A stretch of DNA of 64,000 nucleotides from Batkoa obscura (Eukaryota; Entomophthoromycota; Entomophthoromycetes; Entomophthorales; Batkoaceae): the NCBI GenBank assembly GCA_030770535.1, contig JASVEC010000004.1, forward strand, positions 496,001-560,000, read 5' to 3'. The translations under genes were made by a program, and so were the position numbers. The notes under the pieces are model-generated. The model was not told the DNA's origin and made no database searches. It worked only from the letters and a program-made list of their open reading frames with translations. The first letter of the stretch is position 1. The number at the start of each line of letters is the position of its first letter. Of the stretch, positions 45,366-57,408 are shown one piece after another.

Positions 45366-48058
45366 ATGAGTACCGATGATAAGAATCAAATTATACAATT
45401 ATTACAGGAAATTAAAAATGAATTTTTGTTAACATTTAAACGAGAAGATGTAATAGATTTTGTATTTAAAAATACTGAACAAATGATCAAAAATAGTGAA
45501 TTGGAAGAATTTGGCTTATATGGTTTAGGTAAATAATTTTTTAAAGTAATATATTATAGTTTATAATTGAATTTTTAAATTCAATGTATATAGATAATCA
45601 CCCATTTGGTTCAAATAGTAATAAAAATGATGCTATTACAATAATGAGTAAAATGGCTATATTAAAAGAATATTTAAATAAATATTTAAGTTTATTATTA
45701 TCAATATCAAATAATCCAACTAGTTTTAGTGAATTTCAAATCTTAGTAAACGCTGTGGATATTAATAAGCTGGATGATAGTATTGAAGTAAGTATTAATA
45801 AATAATATATATTTTATAATATTTAATATAAATAGAGTGAATCAATACCTTTAAAATGGAAAAATAAATTATCAGAAAGTTTAAATTTTATAAAAAATCG
45901 ACTTGGATATAATATGAGTATAAAAGACATCAATCAAGATTACTATAAAAGTATATTTAAATTTATATCTAAGCAATTAAAGTAAGTTACTATTTATTTA
46001 TTTAATATTTAAGTTGAAATGAATATTTAATTTTATTTTTACAGATTAGAATTTTTTTATGATACAACGGATGATCATAATTTATATACTTTTAGTGAAC
46101 ATCAATTTGTTTTAGATGTAAAATAGAATTTATTGTTATTTAATTAATTATTATAATTAATTATCATTATCATTACTATTAGATTAAATTTACAAAAGTA
46201 GGTGTTAGCGTAGATATCATTGATCATCCTAATCAAGAATTAAAAAAGGATATTGTAAATTTAAAACTATTTAATTTATAATTTAATTAATTTAATTTTT
46301 ATAGATTGAGAATGTATTACTTAAAAATATAAAGTAAAAACAAATTCATTAAATTTATATTATTTATTAATCAATCTATTTTAAATATAGAATGAATGAT
46401 ATGGAACAATTTCGAAGTAATTTAGAATTTATAACTAAATTGAATTCAAAATATCTAGAAAATCAAAATATTAATTTATTTCATTTAATTGATGTAATGA
46501 ATAAAGATATTGATTTTTTATTTAATAATGAAAAGTAATTTAAACAATAATAATATATTAATAATACACTAATAATATATTATTTATTAGTGATGGTAAT
46601 TGTAATCGATTATTTGATTTTGGTCACGGAATTCCATTAAAATTTCATAATGTTATTGGTCCAACTATAATATTTTGGACTAACTCAATTAATATTAATA
46701 AAACAGAAGATGTAATTGAACTGCTTAAAAAAGGTAATCATATTGTAATAAAATAAATATAAGATAATATTTTAATATTTTATTTTGTTTTGTTTTTAGG
46801 AGACAAAAATACTAACAAGCAGTTTATTATGGGAGATTTAAATATAGAAGAATCAGGAATGCATAGTTTAGTATTACCAAATACAATATTAAAATATATT
46901 TATTTAAAAGAAGAAAACATTGAATTGAATGAAGGCAATGAAAATATCTTTAATATAATGCCACATACTTATCCATTAATAAATCAACCAATTAAAATGT
47001 TATATTTTAATCCAAATAATACTGAATTAGCTCATCAACTATCAATGCCTTTAAAATGGTATTTTAATTTAAAACAACCAATTCTTATTTGTCAACAATT
47101 AATTATTAAAATTTCAATTATTGTTGGACAATTATTAAGTAAGTTTATTATTATTATTATTATTATGTTAATTTCTATTTTTTTATACTCTTTTAGCAAA
47201 TGAATTTCTATTCTTATTTGATCCTCAACCTATTCCCGATCTTTGTGAAGTATTAGTAAGTAAATCTATTAAATCAATTTAAACGATGTTTAAAATAATA
47301 TTTTAGATAAACGAATCAATTCAAAAACAAGAATTTATTGAACCATTTAATGTTAATAATAATATTGATATTAACAGTAGTCCATGGATAGCAGTAAGTA
47401 TTGAATTATTTATACTATATTTATATAAATATTATTTTAAATAGAAATTAAATAATCATAATAAATTACAAAGATATGGATTAATGAGCGAACATAATAT
47501 TTGTTATAATTTATTAAAAATACCAATTAATCATCCAACTCAATTATTGCCTGTATTTAATGTAAGATATTGTTAATATAATAATGATAAATTAATTTAT
47601 TCTATAATTATTAGGTAATTCGACATCAATTAAGATTTAATACATTAATACAATCTTGTTTTAATGAAAAAACATATCAACCAGAATTAAATTCATTTGA
47701 TTATGAAATTGAAAAAAGTAAGTTTAATTATTATAATAGCGATATATATATATATAAACATATTTGATATTAATATTTAATATTATTTTATTCTATTTTA
47801 GAATATGTAATAAGAATTTGGTTATTAATAGAAGAAGTGCCAAATAAGATAACTATTGTATTCCAATTACCTGATTCATTAATAACATTGAAATTTAATA
47901 TCTTTAATAACGAATCTTATCCATTTATAAATTTAAAATGGATTGAAGACACTAATTTCAATTACCCTAATTTAATACAAAATAACCTTATTTTAGAAAA
48001 TTCATTGAATATTCCATTACTTTGTGCAAGTATTTTTCATTTAGTTGGAATTAATTGA
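45366..48058 (+). CDS. MED1: Mediator complex subunit 1
   Basis: Fourteen exons, frame-consistent throughout: 45366-45528, 45594-45787, 45836-45981, 46045-46117, 46183-46254, 46305-46333, 46391-46534, 46591-46733, 46800-47138, 47197-47255, 47307-47393, 47445-47561, 47615-47717, 47802-48058; 641 residues. The best signatures are FLFLFDPQPIPDLCEVL and HPTQLLPVFNVIRHQLRFNTLIQSC, matching the LxFPxPxPV and HPxxVPxILxxIRxQxxxNxLIxSC blocks of metazoan and fungal MED1. FGLYGLG, ESLNFIKNRLGY and LEFFYDTTDDHNLYTFSEHQF fit the N-terminal domain. MED1 bridges activators to RNA polymerase II. No C-terminal activator-binding tail is present. A stray piece of its first exon is at 38657-38763. Confidence 0.85.
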
Positions 48059-48293
48059 TGTAAAAGGATAAAACAAAGTAATAGATAAGTTGTTGAGAAT
48101 TCAAATATAATTTAAGTTTTTTTAATATCAAAAGTAAAAATAGTATGATGATCTTAAATAAATTGAATAAAATTGGAAGATAAAGTGAGAATACATTTAA
48201 CTATTTTATTTATAATATTAATATTAATATCAATATTCTAATAATAATGTAGTTTGTTCATATTATTAACATATCAAAAATAAATATTTTATA

Positions 48294-48394
48294 TGGGGGT
48301 GTTTTTTTTAGCTTCATCACTTTTTCCATCTTTTAAGCGCTATTTGAGTGGAAAAATTGTTAGTAAAATTCTTAAACACAAAAATACATCCCCA
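48294..48394 (+). repeat. MITE (family M)
   Basis: TGGGGGTGTTTTTTTTAGCTTCATCAC... to ...AAAATACATCCCCA with TA on both sides. Close to the family consensus. Confidence 0.85.
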
Positions 48395-48616
48395 TATATT
48401 GTTATTTTTTGTTGCTTTTAGAGACATACGAATCTTAATAAGTTATAAAAGGTTTAATCAAAAGGAAAATGGTATTTGAAATAAATAATAAAATTTGTTT
48501 ATGATTGAATGTTTATACCTTTCTATAGAGATAAGTGTTATTAAATAATGTGTAGAGTTTTATTATAAATTAATTTAACCAAAGAGAAACAAAGTTTTAA
48601 AGGAATTAAATTCAAG

Positions 48617-48672
48617 TATCTAGGAAAAATTGGTAGTAAAATTCTAAATACAAAAATACATCCCTCCTATAT
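48617..48672 (+). repeat. Partial MITE (family M)
   Basis: Right half only: AAAAATTGGTAGTAAAATTC through AAAAATACATCCCTCC. The left end is missing. Confidence 0.55.
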
Positions 48673-49049
48673 ATTAAGGTGTTTATTTTAATTTATTTAT
48701 TTTAATTTTGTGTTATATAAAAAGTGAATGAAAGATAAACAAGGTATTAAAAAGAATTCTTCTGTAATTACTTTAAACTAAGCTATTTATTTTAATTATA
48801 AAACTTAAGGTTAAAATTTGTTATAGAATTAAAATTACCACATTGGTTTTATTTTCAACTATAGTTAATCATCTCCTGCTTTGAGTATTATTACTTATAA
48901 GATAACAAATAATTGATAATTACTTTTATGTAGCTCATATGGAAACATAGTAGGCATCAAACAATAAAGTTAGAATTCTTTAAATTTCATTCTATTCTTA
49001 AACTTAAAACAACATTTGATATTCTTTATATTTTCTAGTTCATAATTAT

Positions 49050-50369
49050 TTAATTTTCCTCATTATTTGCCCCTTTTAATCTCTTTTCTTCATTTGATAA
49101 AAGAATAGTTGCTTTACGAGCTATAATACCTAATAACTTGGATACTTGTTTTTGAGAATAAGGATATTTCTGAACTAATTCTTGTAATTCATTTTTAATT
49201 TCATTGTTCATTTTATTACAAGCTTCATCGATAAAATTATTTAATTTATTTTCCTCTTCTACATTTATATTTCCTGCACTTATATTAACATTTAATTTCT
49301 TTTTCTCTCGATAAATAATTTTCATTGCTGTATTATATTTAAGTGACATCATTGATGCCGCTTCTTTCATTGGCTTTCCTTGATTAACCACTAACTCCCA
49401 TAGTTGTTTTTTGGCATCATTACTAATTTTATCTACTGGCTTAGTAGCAACATTATTACGCTTACCATCTTCCCCATTGTTTCCCTCCGCCCCAACTGTA
49501 GCTTCTTCAGTTTTCTTTCTTTCTTTAGCAATGATTTTCTTTGCACTTCCATAGCCAATACACAACTTTTCGCTAGCTTCCTTAATCGTCTTTCCTTGAT
49601 TAACAACTAACTCATATAAATCCTTTCTGGCATCTTCACTTATTGTATCAACTGATTTGGTAATAAAATTAACCAAATGATGATTTCCTTCGGTATTTAC
49701 TTCACCAGCAGCTACAGCTTGTCTTAACCTTTTCCTTTCTCTATAAACAATGGTTTCTGCAGTACGAAAATTAACTGACAGTTGTTCTACTGCTTCTTTT
49801 ATAGATTTTCCCTGATCAATAACTAATTCTAATAATTTAATTTTGTACTCTTTGGGTTTTTTAACATAAAGTTGGATACCATTTTCATTTGAATTACCAT
49901 TAATTTTTCTATTGATTTCTCCAATATTTAAACTTTCTTTTATTTTTTTTCTTTCATTATAAATAATTCGTTTGACACTTTCCTTATTAATCGCCAAGTT
50001 TTCCGCTGCTTCTTTCATAGGTTTTCCCTGATTAATTGTTAACTCCCATAATTTTTTTTTAATATCATCACTTATATTATTACGTTTTCTATTAATATAG
50101 TTTTTTAGTTTATCATCTTTTTCTACATTGATTTCTCCAGCACTAGCAGCATCCTTGATTCGTTTTCTCTCTTTAGCAATAATTTTTAAAGCACTACCAT
50201 AGTTAATAGATAACTCTTCAGATGCTTCTTTTATTGGCTTTCCCTCATTAACTATTAAATTCCACAAATTCTTTTTCTCTTCTTTAGTAATTGTTTTACG
50301 AGTTTGGCTCAATTGTTTACTACTATATTTTGACTTCTTTTTACTTTGTTCACCTGTTTCTTTATCCAT
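49050..50369 (-). CDS. Protein of six tandem helix-turn-helix modules
   Basis: 439 residues, uninterrupted. After a basic leader (1-26) there are six ~72-residue units starting near 27, 99, 173, 243, 315 and 387. Each has the pattern I(S/T)xxxKxxLxELVxNQGKPxKEAAExLSINYxxAxxIIxxERKR, followed by a charged linker often ending AGEINVE...L.NFI. GKxxKEAAExLxINYxTAxxII is a classic helix-turn-helix: helix 2, turn and recognition helix. The last module is degenerate. Single HTHs of this kind occur in transposases and in uncharacterised fungal and protist proteins; a run of six suggests a DNA-binding array. Function unknown. Three broken relatives are in the window (36163, 44833, 52455). Confidence 0.8.
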   Translation of the reverse strand: MDKETGEQSKKKSKYSSKQLSQTRKTITKEEKKNLWNLIVNEGKPIKEASEELSINYGSALKIIAKERKRIKDAASAGEINVEKDDKLKNYINRKRNNISDDIKKKLWELTINQGKPMKEAAENLAINKESVKRIIYNERKKIKESLNIGEINRKINGNSNENGIQLYVKKPKEYKIKLLELVIDQGKSIKEAVEQLSVNFRTAETIVYRERKRLRQAVAAGEVNTEGNHHLVNFITKSVDTISEDARKDLYELVVNQGKTIKEASEKLCIGYGSAKKIIAKERKKTEEATVGAEGNNGEDGKRNNVATKPVDKISNDAKKQLWELVVNQGKPMKEAASMMSLKYNTAMKIIYREKKKLNVNISAGNINVEEENKLNNFIDEACNKMNNEIKNELQELVQKYPYSQKQVSKLLGIIARKATILLSNEEKRLKGANNEEN

Positions 50370-51149
50370 CGGAATCTAAAAAAGGGTTATTAAAACTAAA
50401 TAAAGAGGATCGTTTTTAAACTAGGGATTAAATATACTAGTTGTATCGCTTAAATAAAACAATTCATTAACTGAAGTGTTGAAATTTAATGTAACTCAAG
50501 TTATCAATTTAGAAAATGTAATCATCTTAATATTACCTTATTTTTCTTTTGGTATTTTGGTGTGGAATCTGTCCAAGTTGGACAAATTTTATCTTATTAA
50601 ATGACGGTTAAATACTTCAATTTTATTACGCTTTAAAAATAGAAATCCCCTTTAAAGCACATTTATAATGATAATTTTCAATCAACTAATCAAAAGGTTG
50701 TGTTTTTTCATTGTCAATTCAGTTAACAGTTTGCTCAATATTAAGCTTAAAAAATAATATTTGAATTTTTAACTGTATAGAAATATTTACTAATAATATA
50801 ATTTACTTAAATGTTGCATTATATAAAAAGTGAATAAAGTAGCAAAACATAAAACGCTTTCGCAAAATCTGATACTTGCTTTAAAATTTAAAATTTATTT
50901 TTATTGAAAAAATTAAAATTGTTTATGATAAAATTTCGTAAATTTGATTTTTACATTTTATCTTCACAACCATACATAATCCCTTCTCACTTTATAAATG
51001 GATGGTTTATATAGCAATAGGTAATAAATAATCCTTCTAACCAACATATAGTAATCATCTGTCATCAATGATAGTATCTTTCAAGTTTCATTATTTTTTC
51101 AAACTTCCAACAACCTCTGGTGTCCTTTATTTTCCCCATCTCTCAGCAA
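50370..51149. promoter_or_regulatory. Duplicated 5' region of the HTH-array genes
   Basis: Upstream of the intact array gene. Blocks here (AATAAAACAATTCATTAACTG near 50454; CAACTAATCAAAAGGTTGTG near 50683; GTTTGCTCAATATTAAGC near 50731) recur upstream of the copy starting at 52455 and partly upstream of 44833 and at 60430-60510. No TATA box is obvious. Below about 50900 lies the 3' flank of the next copy. Confidence 0.45.
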
Positions 51150-52455
51150 TTAATTTTCCCTGTTTTCATTTTCTCTTACCCTCTTTCTTGCATTTATTAC
51201 ATCCAGTTTTCCTTTATGATATATAATCCCTAATAAGTCTGATGTTTTTTCAAAAGAATAAAAATGCTCCTCTATCAACTCATGTAGTTCTCTTTTAATT
51301 CCATCGGTTATTTTATTACAAGTTTCACTGATAAAGCTATTTAAGCTATCTTCATTCATTTTCGTTTTTCTTTCATTCATAAACTTTAATCTTTCTTTTT
51401 CTCTATGAATAATTCCTGTCACTAGGTTGTACTCAACAGATAATTGTTCAGCTACTTCTTTCATTGGTTTTCCTTGATTAATCACTAACTCCCGTAATTG
51501 CTTCTTGGTATCGCTAGTTATATTATCTGATGGTTTAGTAACAGTATTATTACATTTCCCATTTTCCACTATCCCATTTGTAGCTTCATCTCTTTTCTTT
51601 TTTTTCTTTAGCGATAACTTTCTTTGCAATTCCATAACCAATACACGACTGTTCGCTAGCTCTTTTAATCGAAATTCCTTAATTCATAACTCTATCCCAT
51701 AAACCCATTTTGGTATCTTCGCTTATCACATTATATGGTAATTTGGTAAAATTAGCTAAGTCATCATTATTGTTGATATTTATTTCTCTATTGGCTACAA
51801 CCTCTCTTATCCTTTTTCTTTCCCTACAAAAAATTGTTTCTGAAGAACGAAAGTTAAGAGACAATAGTTCTACTGCTTGCTTTAGAGATTCCTTCTGCTT
51901 AATAATTATATCTAACAAATTTTCTTTGTACTCTGAGGACTTTTTGGCACAAAAATTATGCACAATTTCTTTTAGTTTATCATTACCTTTTACATTCGCT
52001 TCTCGGTAATTCAAATTCTCTTTTAATCTTATTTCTCTTCCATAAGAAATTATGCTCGCGCTACTAGAATTAATATTCAACTGATGAATTGATTCTTTTG
52101 AAGGTACCACTTGTTTGACTATCAACTCCTGTGTATCTTTCTCATTTTCATCGCTTACTTTATCATCTGTTCTAGTAACAACATCTTTCGATTTATCATC
52201 TTCCAAATTTCTTCCTTCTGTAAATGCTTGCTCATATAATCTTCTCTTTTCTCGAGAAATGATTGATAATGTAGTATTATAATTTATACGCAATTCTTTT
52301 GGTGCCTCTGTTATAGTCCTCCCATGATTAGCTACTGACTCCCATAATATCGCTTTGATCCCGTTCCTTATAGTCTCTTTGTTTATTCTATTAAAAGTTT
52401 AGTCGATGTTATATCGTAGTTATTCATTGTCTTGATCGTTCTTTTCTCTATCCAT
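51150..52455 (-). pseudogene. Broken HTH-array gene (copy 2)
   Basis: Starts ATG at 52455 (MDREKNDQDNE) but has in-frame TAA codons within the first 20 codons, another TAA at 51679-51681, and a frameshift in the A-run near 51610. Modules are still clear: LRINYNTTLSIISREKRR, LLDIIIKQKESLKQAVELLSLNFRSSETIFCRERKR, SIKRASEQSCIGYGIAKKVIAKE and QLRELVINQGKPMKEVAEQLSVEY. It ends in a degenerate module like the intact gene. The stop at 51679 falls where the intact gene has Gln. Two MITEs lie in its upstream region. Confidence 0.75.
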
Positions 52456-52586
52456 TAAAGCCAAAAATTTGAATGTTAAAGTTAAAAAAAGTAAGATGGT
52501 TTTAGTTGTACTAAAATTAGTACTTGAATAAAACAATTTATTAATTAAAGTGTTGATTTAATCAAATGAAATTATGAAAGGATATA

Positions 52587-52686
52587 TGGGGAAGTATTTT
52601 TTTGTTTAAAAATTTTACTAACAATCTTTCCACTCAAATAGTGCTTAAAAAATGGAAAAAATAATGAAACCAAAAAAACACCCCCA
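52587..52686 (-). repeat. MITE (family M) upstream of HTH copy 2
   Basis: TGGGGAAGTATTTTTTTG... to ...AAAAAACACCCCCA, TA on both sides. About 130 bases before the ATG of the broken copy. Confidence 0.85.
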
Positions 52687-52852
52687 TATATAGATTTTAA
52701 AACTATAGCTCGTCTCTTACCTGATATTTTGATAAGGATCCTTTCCAATAATTTTGAATTTTATCTTACTAAATTTGATTATTTCAATATTACATTTAAA
52801 AAATACGATTTACTTTTCAAAGCAACAAGTTTATGATGATGATTCTTTATAT

Positions 52853-52950
52853 TGGGATGTATTTTTGTGTTTAAGAATTTTACTAACAATTTTTCCACTC
52901 AAATAGCGCTTAAAAGATGGAAAAAGTGATGAAACCAAAAAATACCCCCA
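52853..52950 (-). repeat. Second MITE (family M) upstream of HTH copy 2
   Basis: TGGGATGTATTTTTGTG... to ...CCAAAAAATACCCCCA. It interrupts the conserved block TAGTTGATTAAAAG...GTGTGTTTTTTC that is continuous upstream of the intact gene. Confidence 0.8.
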
Positions 52951-53378
52951 TTAGTTGATTAAAAGAGTGTGTTTTTTCTTTCAGTTTAACAAGTATTTGC
53001 TCAATCTTGAAGCTTAAAAATCAGTAATCAAAAAACCATCTTATTAGTATTCAGAGTGGTATGAATTTTTACTATTATAACAAATTACGGTCAAAAATAT
53101 ACCTCTTAATTCAATGTTTATATAATAAAGTAAATCATATCATCATTATATATCTAATTCCCTTAATATATTTTTTTAAATTAATTAGTACTCCTAATTT
53201 TTATTTTTGTTATTTTTTAAACTATTTATTTTTGATCTAAATCACTAGATTAAAGGAACTAATAAACAACCCACAATAAATCCAATATTAATCCAATTCA
53301 AATTTACAAAAAATGTCTAAAAAATAAACTTCAAGTCATTAAATCCCTTGTTTTAATAAAACTCAACGAGTCCCAACA

Positions 53379-55028
53379 ATGGCCGAATATGATTTAACCG
53401 CAAAGATGGTACCTTATTTGGACCGTCATCTTACTTTTCCATTATTAGAATTTTTATCTATCAATGAGGTAACTTTGGTTTTACTTGAAAATATACAATA
53501 AATTTAACTTATAAATCTAGATCTATAACTCTACTGATGTCACAAAAGCCAAGTACGATTTACTTTCCAAAACAAACATGGTAGATTTTACTGCCAAACT
53601 TTATAAGGAGTTGAACAGTACCGAAGAGGTTCCAGAAGGTAGTTTAAAAAAGTAAGAGTATTATTAACATGGTATTAATAAGAATTTAGAGTTTATTGTC
53701 AAACGTGAGAAAGTGTTAAGTAACTTAGAGGAATTAAATAAGCAAGCTCAAAAAGTTATGGGTGTTATTGAAAACCCAGAAGTTATTTCGGCCTTACGTC
53801 AGGATAAAGAGTTTAACTTGAAGTTTTTAAACGAGAATCATGATGTAAGTTGATTATAAAAAATAATAGACAATAGAAGATAGTTTGATGAAGAATTAAA
53901 ATACTCATTTTTTATTTAAGTTTGATGCAAAATCAATTGAAACTTTATATAAGTTTGGACAGTTTCAGTTTAGTTGTGGTAACTATGGCGGTTGTTCCGA
54001 AATGCTTTATCACTTTCAAGTTTTGGTAATTTTATAAATGAATCGTTTTGATAAGCTTTACTTAGTTTTTATAGTCTGTAGATGATAATTTGTTATTATC
54101 TTCTCTTTGGGGTAGATTAGCTTCTGAGATCCTTACTGGAAACTGGGATAATGCTTTTACAGAGTTACAAAAAGTGAAAGATTCTATTGAAACAAACGTA
54201 ATATTATAATTTAATACGAAAAACAGGGTACTTATATTTATATAGAGAGATACTTCTTCCATTCATCAACTTCATCAAAGAACTTTCCTTATCCATTGGT
54301 CCTTATTTGTATTCTTTAATCATCAAAAGGGCAAAGAATATTTGTTAGATTTATTTTTCCAACCTCAATATATCAACACTATACAAACTTCATGCCCATG
54401 GATTTTACGCTATATATCTGCAGCTGCTATTATCAACCGTCGTCGTAAGAATGTTATCAAAGATTTGATTAAAATAGTACAACAAGAAGCACATGCTTAC
54501 AATGACCCTATCACTCAATTTACAGAAGCACTTTATGTAAGATTTGACTTTGATGAAGCTCAATCCAAACTTAAAGAATGTGAAAATTTGTTTGCCAATG
54601 ATTTCTTTTTAGTTTCTTCACTCGATGAGTTCCTTGAAAACGCCCGTACCTTGATCTTAGAGGCTTATTGTCGTATCAATCAACGTATCAACATTACACA
54701 GCTTGCTAAATTACTCAATTTGTCACCTGAAGAAGGTGAAAAATGGATTGTCAACCTTATCCGCGATGCTAGAGTTGACGCTAAGATTGATTTTAATGAT
54801 AATTCAGTAGTCATGAACCCTATCAATACATCAATCTATCGTCAAATGATTGAAAAGACTAGGGACGCTGTTTTCCAAACTCAAATTATAGCGAATGGCA
54901 TTGAGAAGAGAGATAATGCTATTGCTGATGTTAATAAGGATCAATCAAAAGCTAAGAATAACTCAAATCGTCGTCATAATAATAAAGAAGCTGCCGCTGC
55001 TCATCGCCAAGGACAAGCCAAAGCTTAA
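53379..55028 (+). CDS. INT6: Translation initiation factor eIF3 subunit e (INT6)
   Basis: Six exons: 53379-53468, 53521-53638, 53690-53844, 53921-54025, 54075-54197, 54246-55028; 457 residues, the usual length. [26 protein letters not shown] is the near-invariant N-terminus. TPR-like helices follow, including [34 protein letters not shown] and [15 protein letters not shown]. The C-terminal PCI domain includes [46 protein letters not shown]. It is a core component of eIF3, which loads mRNA on the 40S subunit; yeast lacks it, but most fungi keep it. Ends in a charged Lys/Asn/Ala tail. Intron 3 ends in AAG. Confidence 0.97.
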
Positions 55029-55431
55029 AGAAAGGATCAATGTTTAGTTTAGGCTTTAATATGTTTAGTAAAAGTTGATTTTAACCTTAGAATAAATGGG
55101 AAAAAGTTGGCTCTTAAAAAATAGATTAAGATATTTTTATGTTTAAAGAATGTATTAAAAATTATTTAGCGCATATATTTCATGTTTTATTTATTTAATA
55201 ACATTATTAAAGCTTTATAATAAATTGAATATTAGGCAATTGTTATTTATTATTGATCTTGTTGTTTACTTTAGACTTAAAATTGAATTATTATAAACCA
55301 ATAGCTTAACTTAGAATATTTAATGATAAATAAAGTATACTATTAATATTTATTCAAAAATACCACTCTAGGATACAATTATTCAACTATTAATCATTTA
55401 GAATTCACTCTGTACCACTTCTTTTTTGTTA
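55029..55431. other. Convergent 3' flanks, eIF3e and ERG27
   Basis: AT-rich, no features seen. Confidence 0.35.
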
Positions 55432-56694
55432 TTATAAGGTACTCTTATCCAAATCTTTCAAATATAAATCCAAAGATTTCACATCCTCCTGTGTAAAATC
55501 AGTAAACTCAGTTTTAACCACCTTCGATTTTCCAAAACGATCTGAAGTAGCATCATATCTACATTTAGAGTCAATCTCATCCAACGGAGTTTCAAAAGAA
55601 TACAAAATGGAAGCAGATGCATTCTCAAAGCTGATGGTAAGTTCAGGTATGCCAAATAATAACCTCATCTATTTAAAAATTAGTATTATTCTAAAAGAGA
55701 ATAAGATAGTATTAATTACGATAATCAAAGCTGGGGTCATAAAGATCATTACAAGCAATGGAGGAAGCAAAGCGTTTGCTATATTGCTTGCTATGACACC
55801 AGGCGAAGTAACGATAGATGTGATTGGATAGTTTTTAGCTTTAAATTCCTGATTGAAAAGTTCCGATAAGAGTTGTAAGCAGTATTTGTTGGAGCCATAG
55901 GGGTTTATACTTAATGCAAAGTTCAATATTGGTATTATATAGTATTATTGTCAGTAACATACCTTTTCATTCCTTGTATGTCCTCAATATCGAAAAATTC
56001 TCTTTCTCCTTCTGAAGATCCGGTCCATATAATTCTAGCATCTTGGGATTTTTTTAAAACTTCTGTTAATTTTCTGACCTAAAAATTATTATTATGAACT
56101 TCAATTATTTTATTCTGTTTTACCATAATATAGTGCCCATATACATTTGTATAAAAAGATTTTGAAACCTCTTTATTGATCATATTTATTCCATCATGGT
56201 TGATATACTTTGGTTTAACTGAAAAATTTCGAATATCAAATAAGATCTGATAAATCATACCCCAATAAGAAATTCCATTTGATATCAATGCACCAGCATT
56301 CAAAAACAAAGTGTCTATTTTATCTTCACTAGACTAAATTAATTCAAAAAACTTAATTAAGCAACTATTGAATTACCTTGAACTCAACTTTTCACAAGCA
56401 CTTAAAATACTATCCACATCCGAAGTATCCAATTTCAAAGGAATTAAAACAACCTTTCCGTCTTTGATTGCTTTCTTTATAATTGGCGGTAGATTGAGTA
56501 TTACTTCTTCAAATAAAGCTAAAATTCTGTCAGCATTCCTTGCTGTTCCATAGATCTTGATGTCTGTGAAACGGGTAAGTAAGGAAATTAAGATACCCTT
56601 GCCAACTGCTCTAAAATCAAACATCAGATATAAGTTGACGTAAAGTACAATACGAATCATACCCAGTAATCCCTGTAATGACAACTGTTTTCAT
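55432..56694 (-). CDS. ERG27: 3-ketosteroid reductase (ERG27 type)
   Basis: Reduces 3-keto intermediates during C4 demethylation in ergosterol synthesis on ER/lipid droplets. Six exons: 56663-56694, 56377-56610, 56124-56328, 55963-56078, 55720-55909, 55432-55668; 337 residues (yeast 347). Short-chain dehydrogenase features: TGITGAVGKG cofactor loop (built across the first splice), GTARN, LDTSDVDSI, LFLNAGAL, IIWTGSSEGE, DIQGMK and the catalytic Y200-xxx-K204 (NPYGSNKY), then SPGVIASNI. LPPLLVMIFMTPALIIM is a membrane segment where Erg27/HSD17B7 also has one. The long insert with HYIMV after VYG fits this subfamily. Intron 4 ends in AAG. Confidence 0.9.
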
Positions 56695-57408
56695 TATTAT
56701 TGCTATTGTTATTAAGTTATAAAAAAGGATTTTGATTCTTTAAAGTAAAAAGCTTGATTTAAATGATTGGATACTCATAGACAACAAATGGTACGATTCT
56801 TTTTATTGTGACCCCTTTTTATATAATTTTAAATTGAAGTTTGGAAGTATAATGAATCAATTTTAATTTTTAATATTTATGGTTATAGCAATTTTGAAGA
56901 TTTAAATAATTTTTTATTTTCATTGTACAATGTTACTATTGCCATATAAACACTGCTTTTTACTAAGATTTTAAATATAATAAGGTATCATTGTTTAAAT
57001 AACATTGTATAAAGCTTTATCATAAAATTCAACTAGCTGTTTGATTTATTAAATCGGACGTTTATTTAAAATATTAACTAAAAGGATAAATATTTTTAAA
57101 AGACTTTATAAAATGCCTTTTAATAAGCATCTATATCAATTATTATTATATTTATTTATATTTTACGAACATTGTGAATTTAATGTTTAGTTTGTTTAAT
57201 TTATTTGACTTATTTAGTTTAAAAAATTCCAGCTATATTTGAAATTAGATCTGTCTGTATTTATATTTTAGTTATGTTTTATGCTTCATTATTTTACTAT
57301 GACTTAAATTATAAGCTATTGAAAGTAAAGATTTAATTATTTTTAAACAAATTTAAAATTAAACTAAAAAATAATAACCATTTTTTAAATAAGATTATAA
57401 GACCACTT
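56695..57408. other. Intergenic upstream of ERG27
   Basis: AT-rich, with no repeat family or gene visible. Confidence 0.35.

Larger units (their letters stand above)
48059..49049. other. Intergenic with one full and one partial MITE
   Basis: Full MITE at 48294-48394; partial one at 48617-48672 (GGTAGTAAAATTCTAAATAC then TACATCCCTCC). The rest is AT-rich without a gene. Confidence 0.5.

Noticed and set aside
51505-52009. Plus-strand frames across the broken HTH-array copy
   Set aside because: Antisense shadows of the HTH modules.
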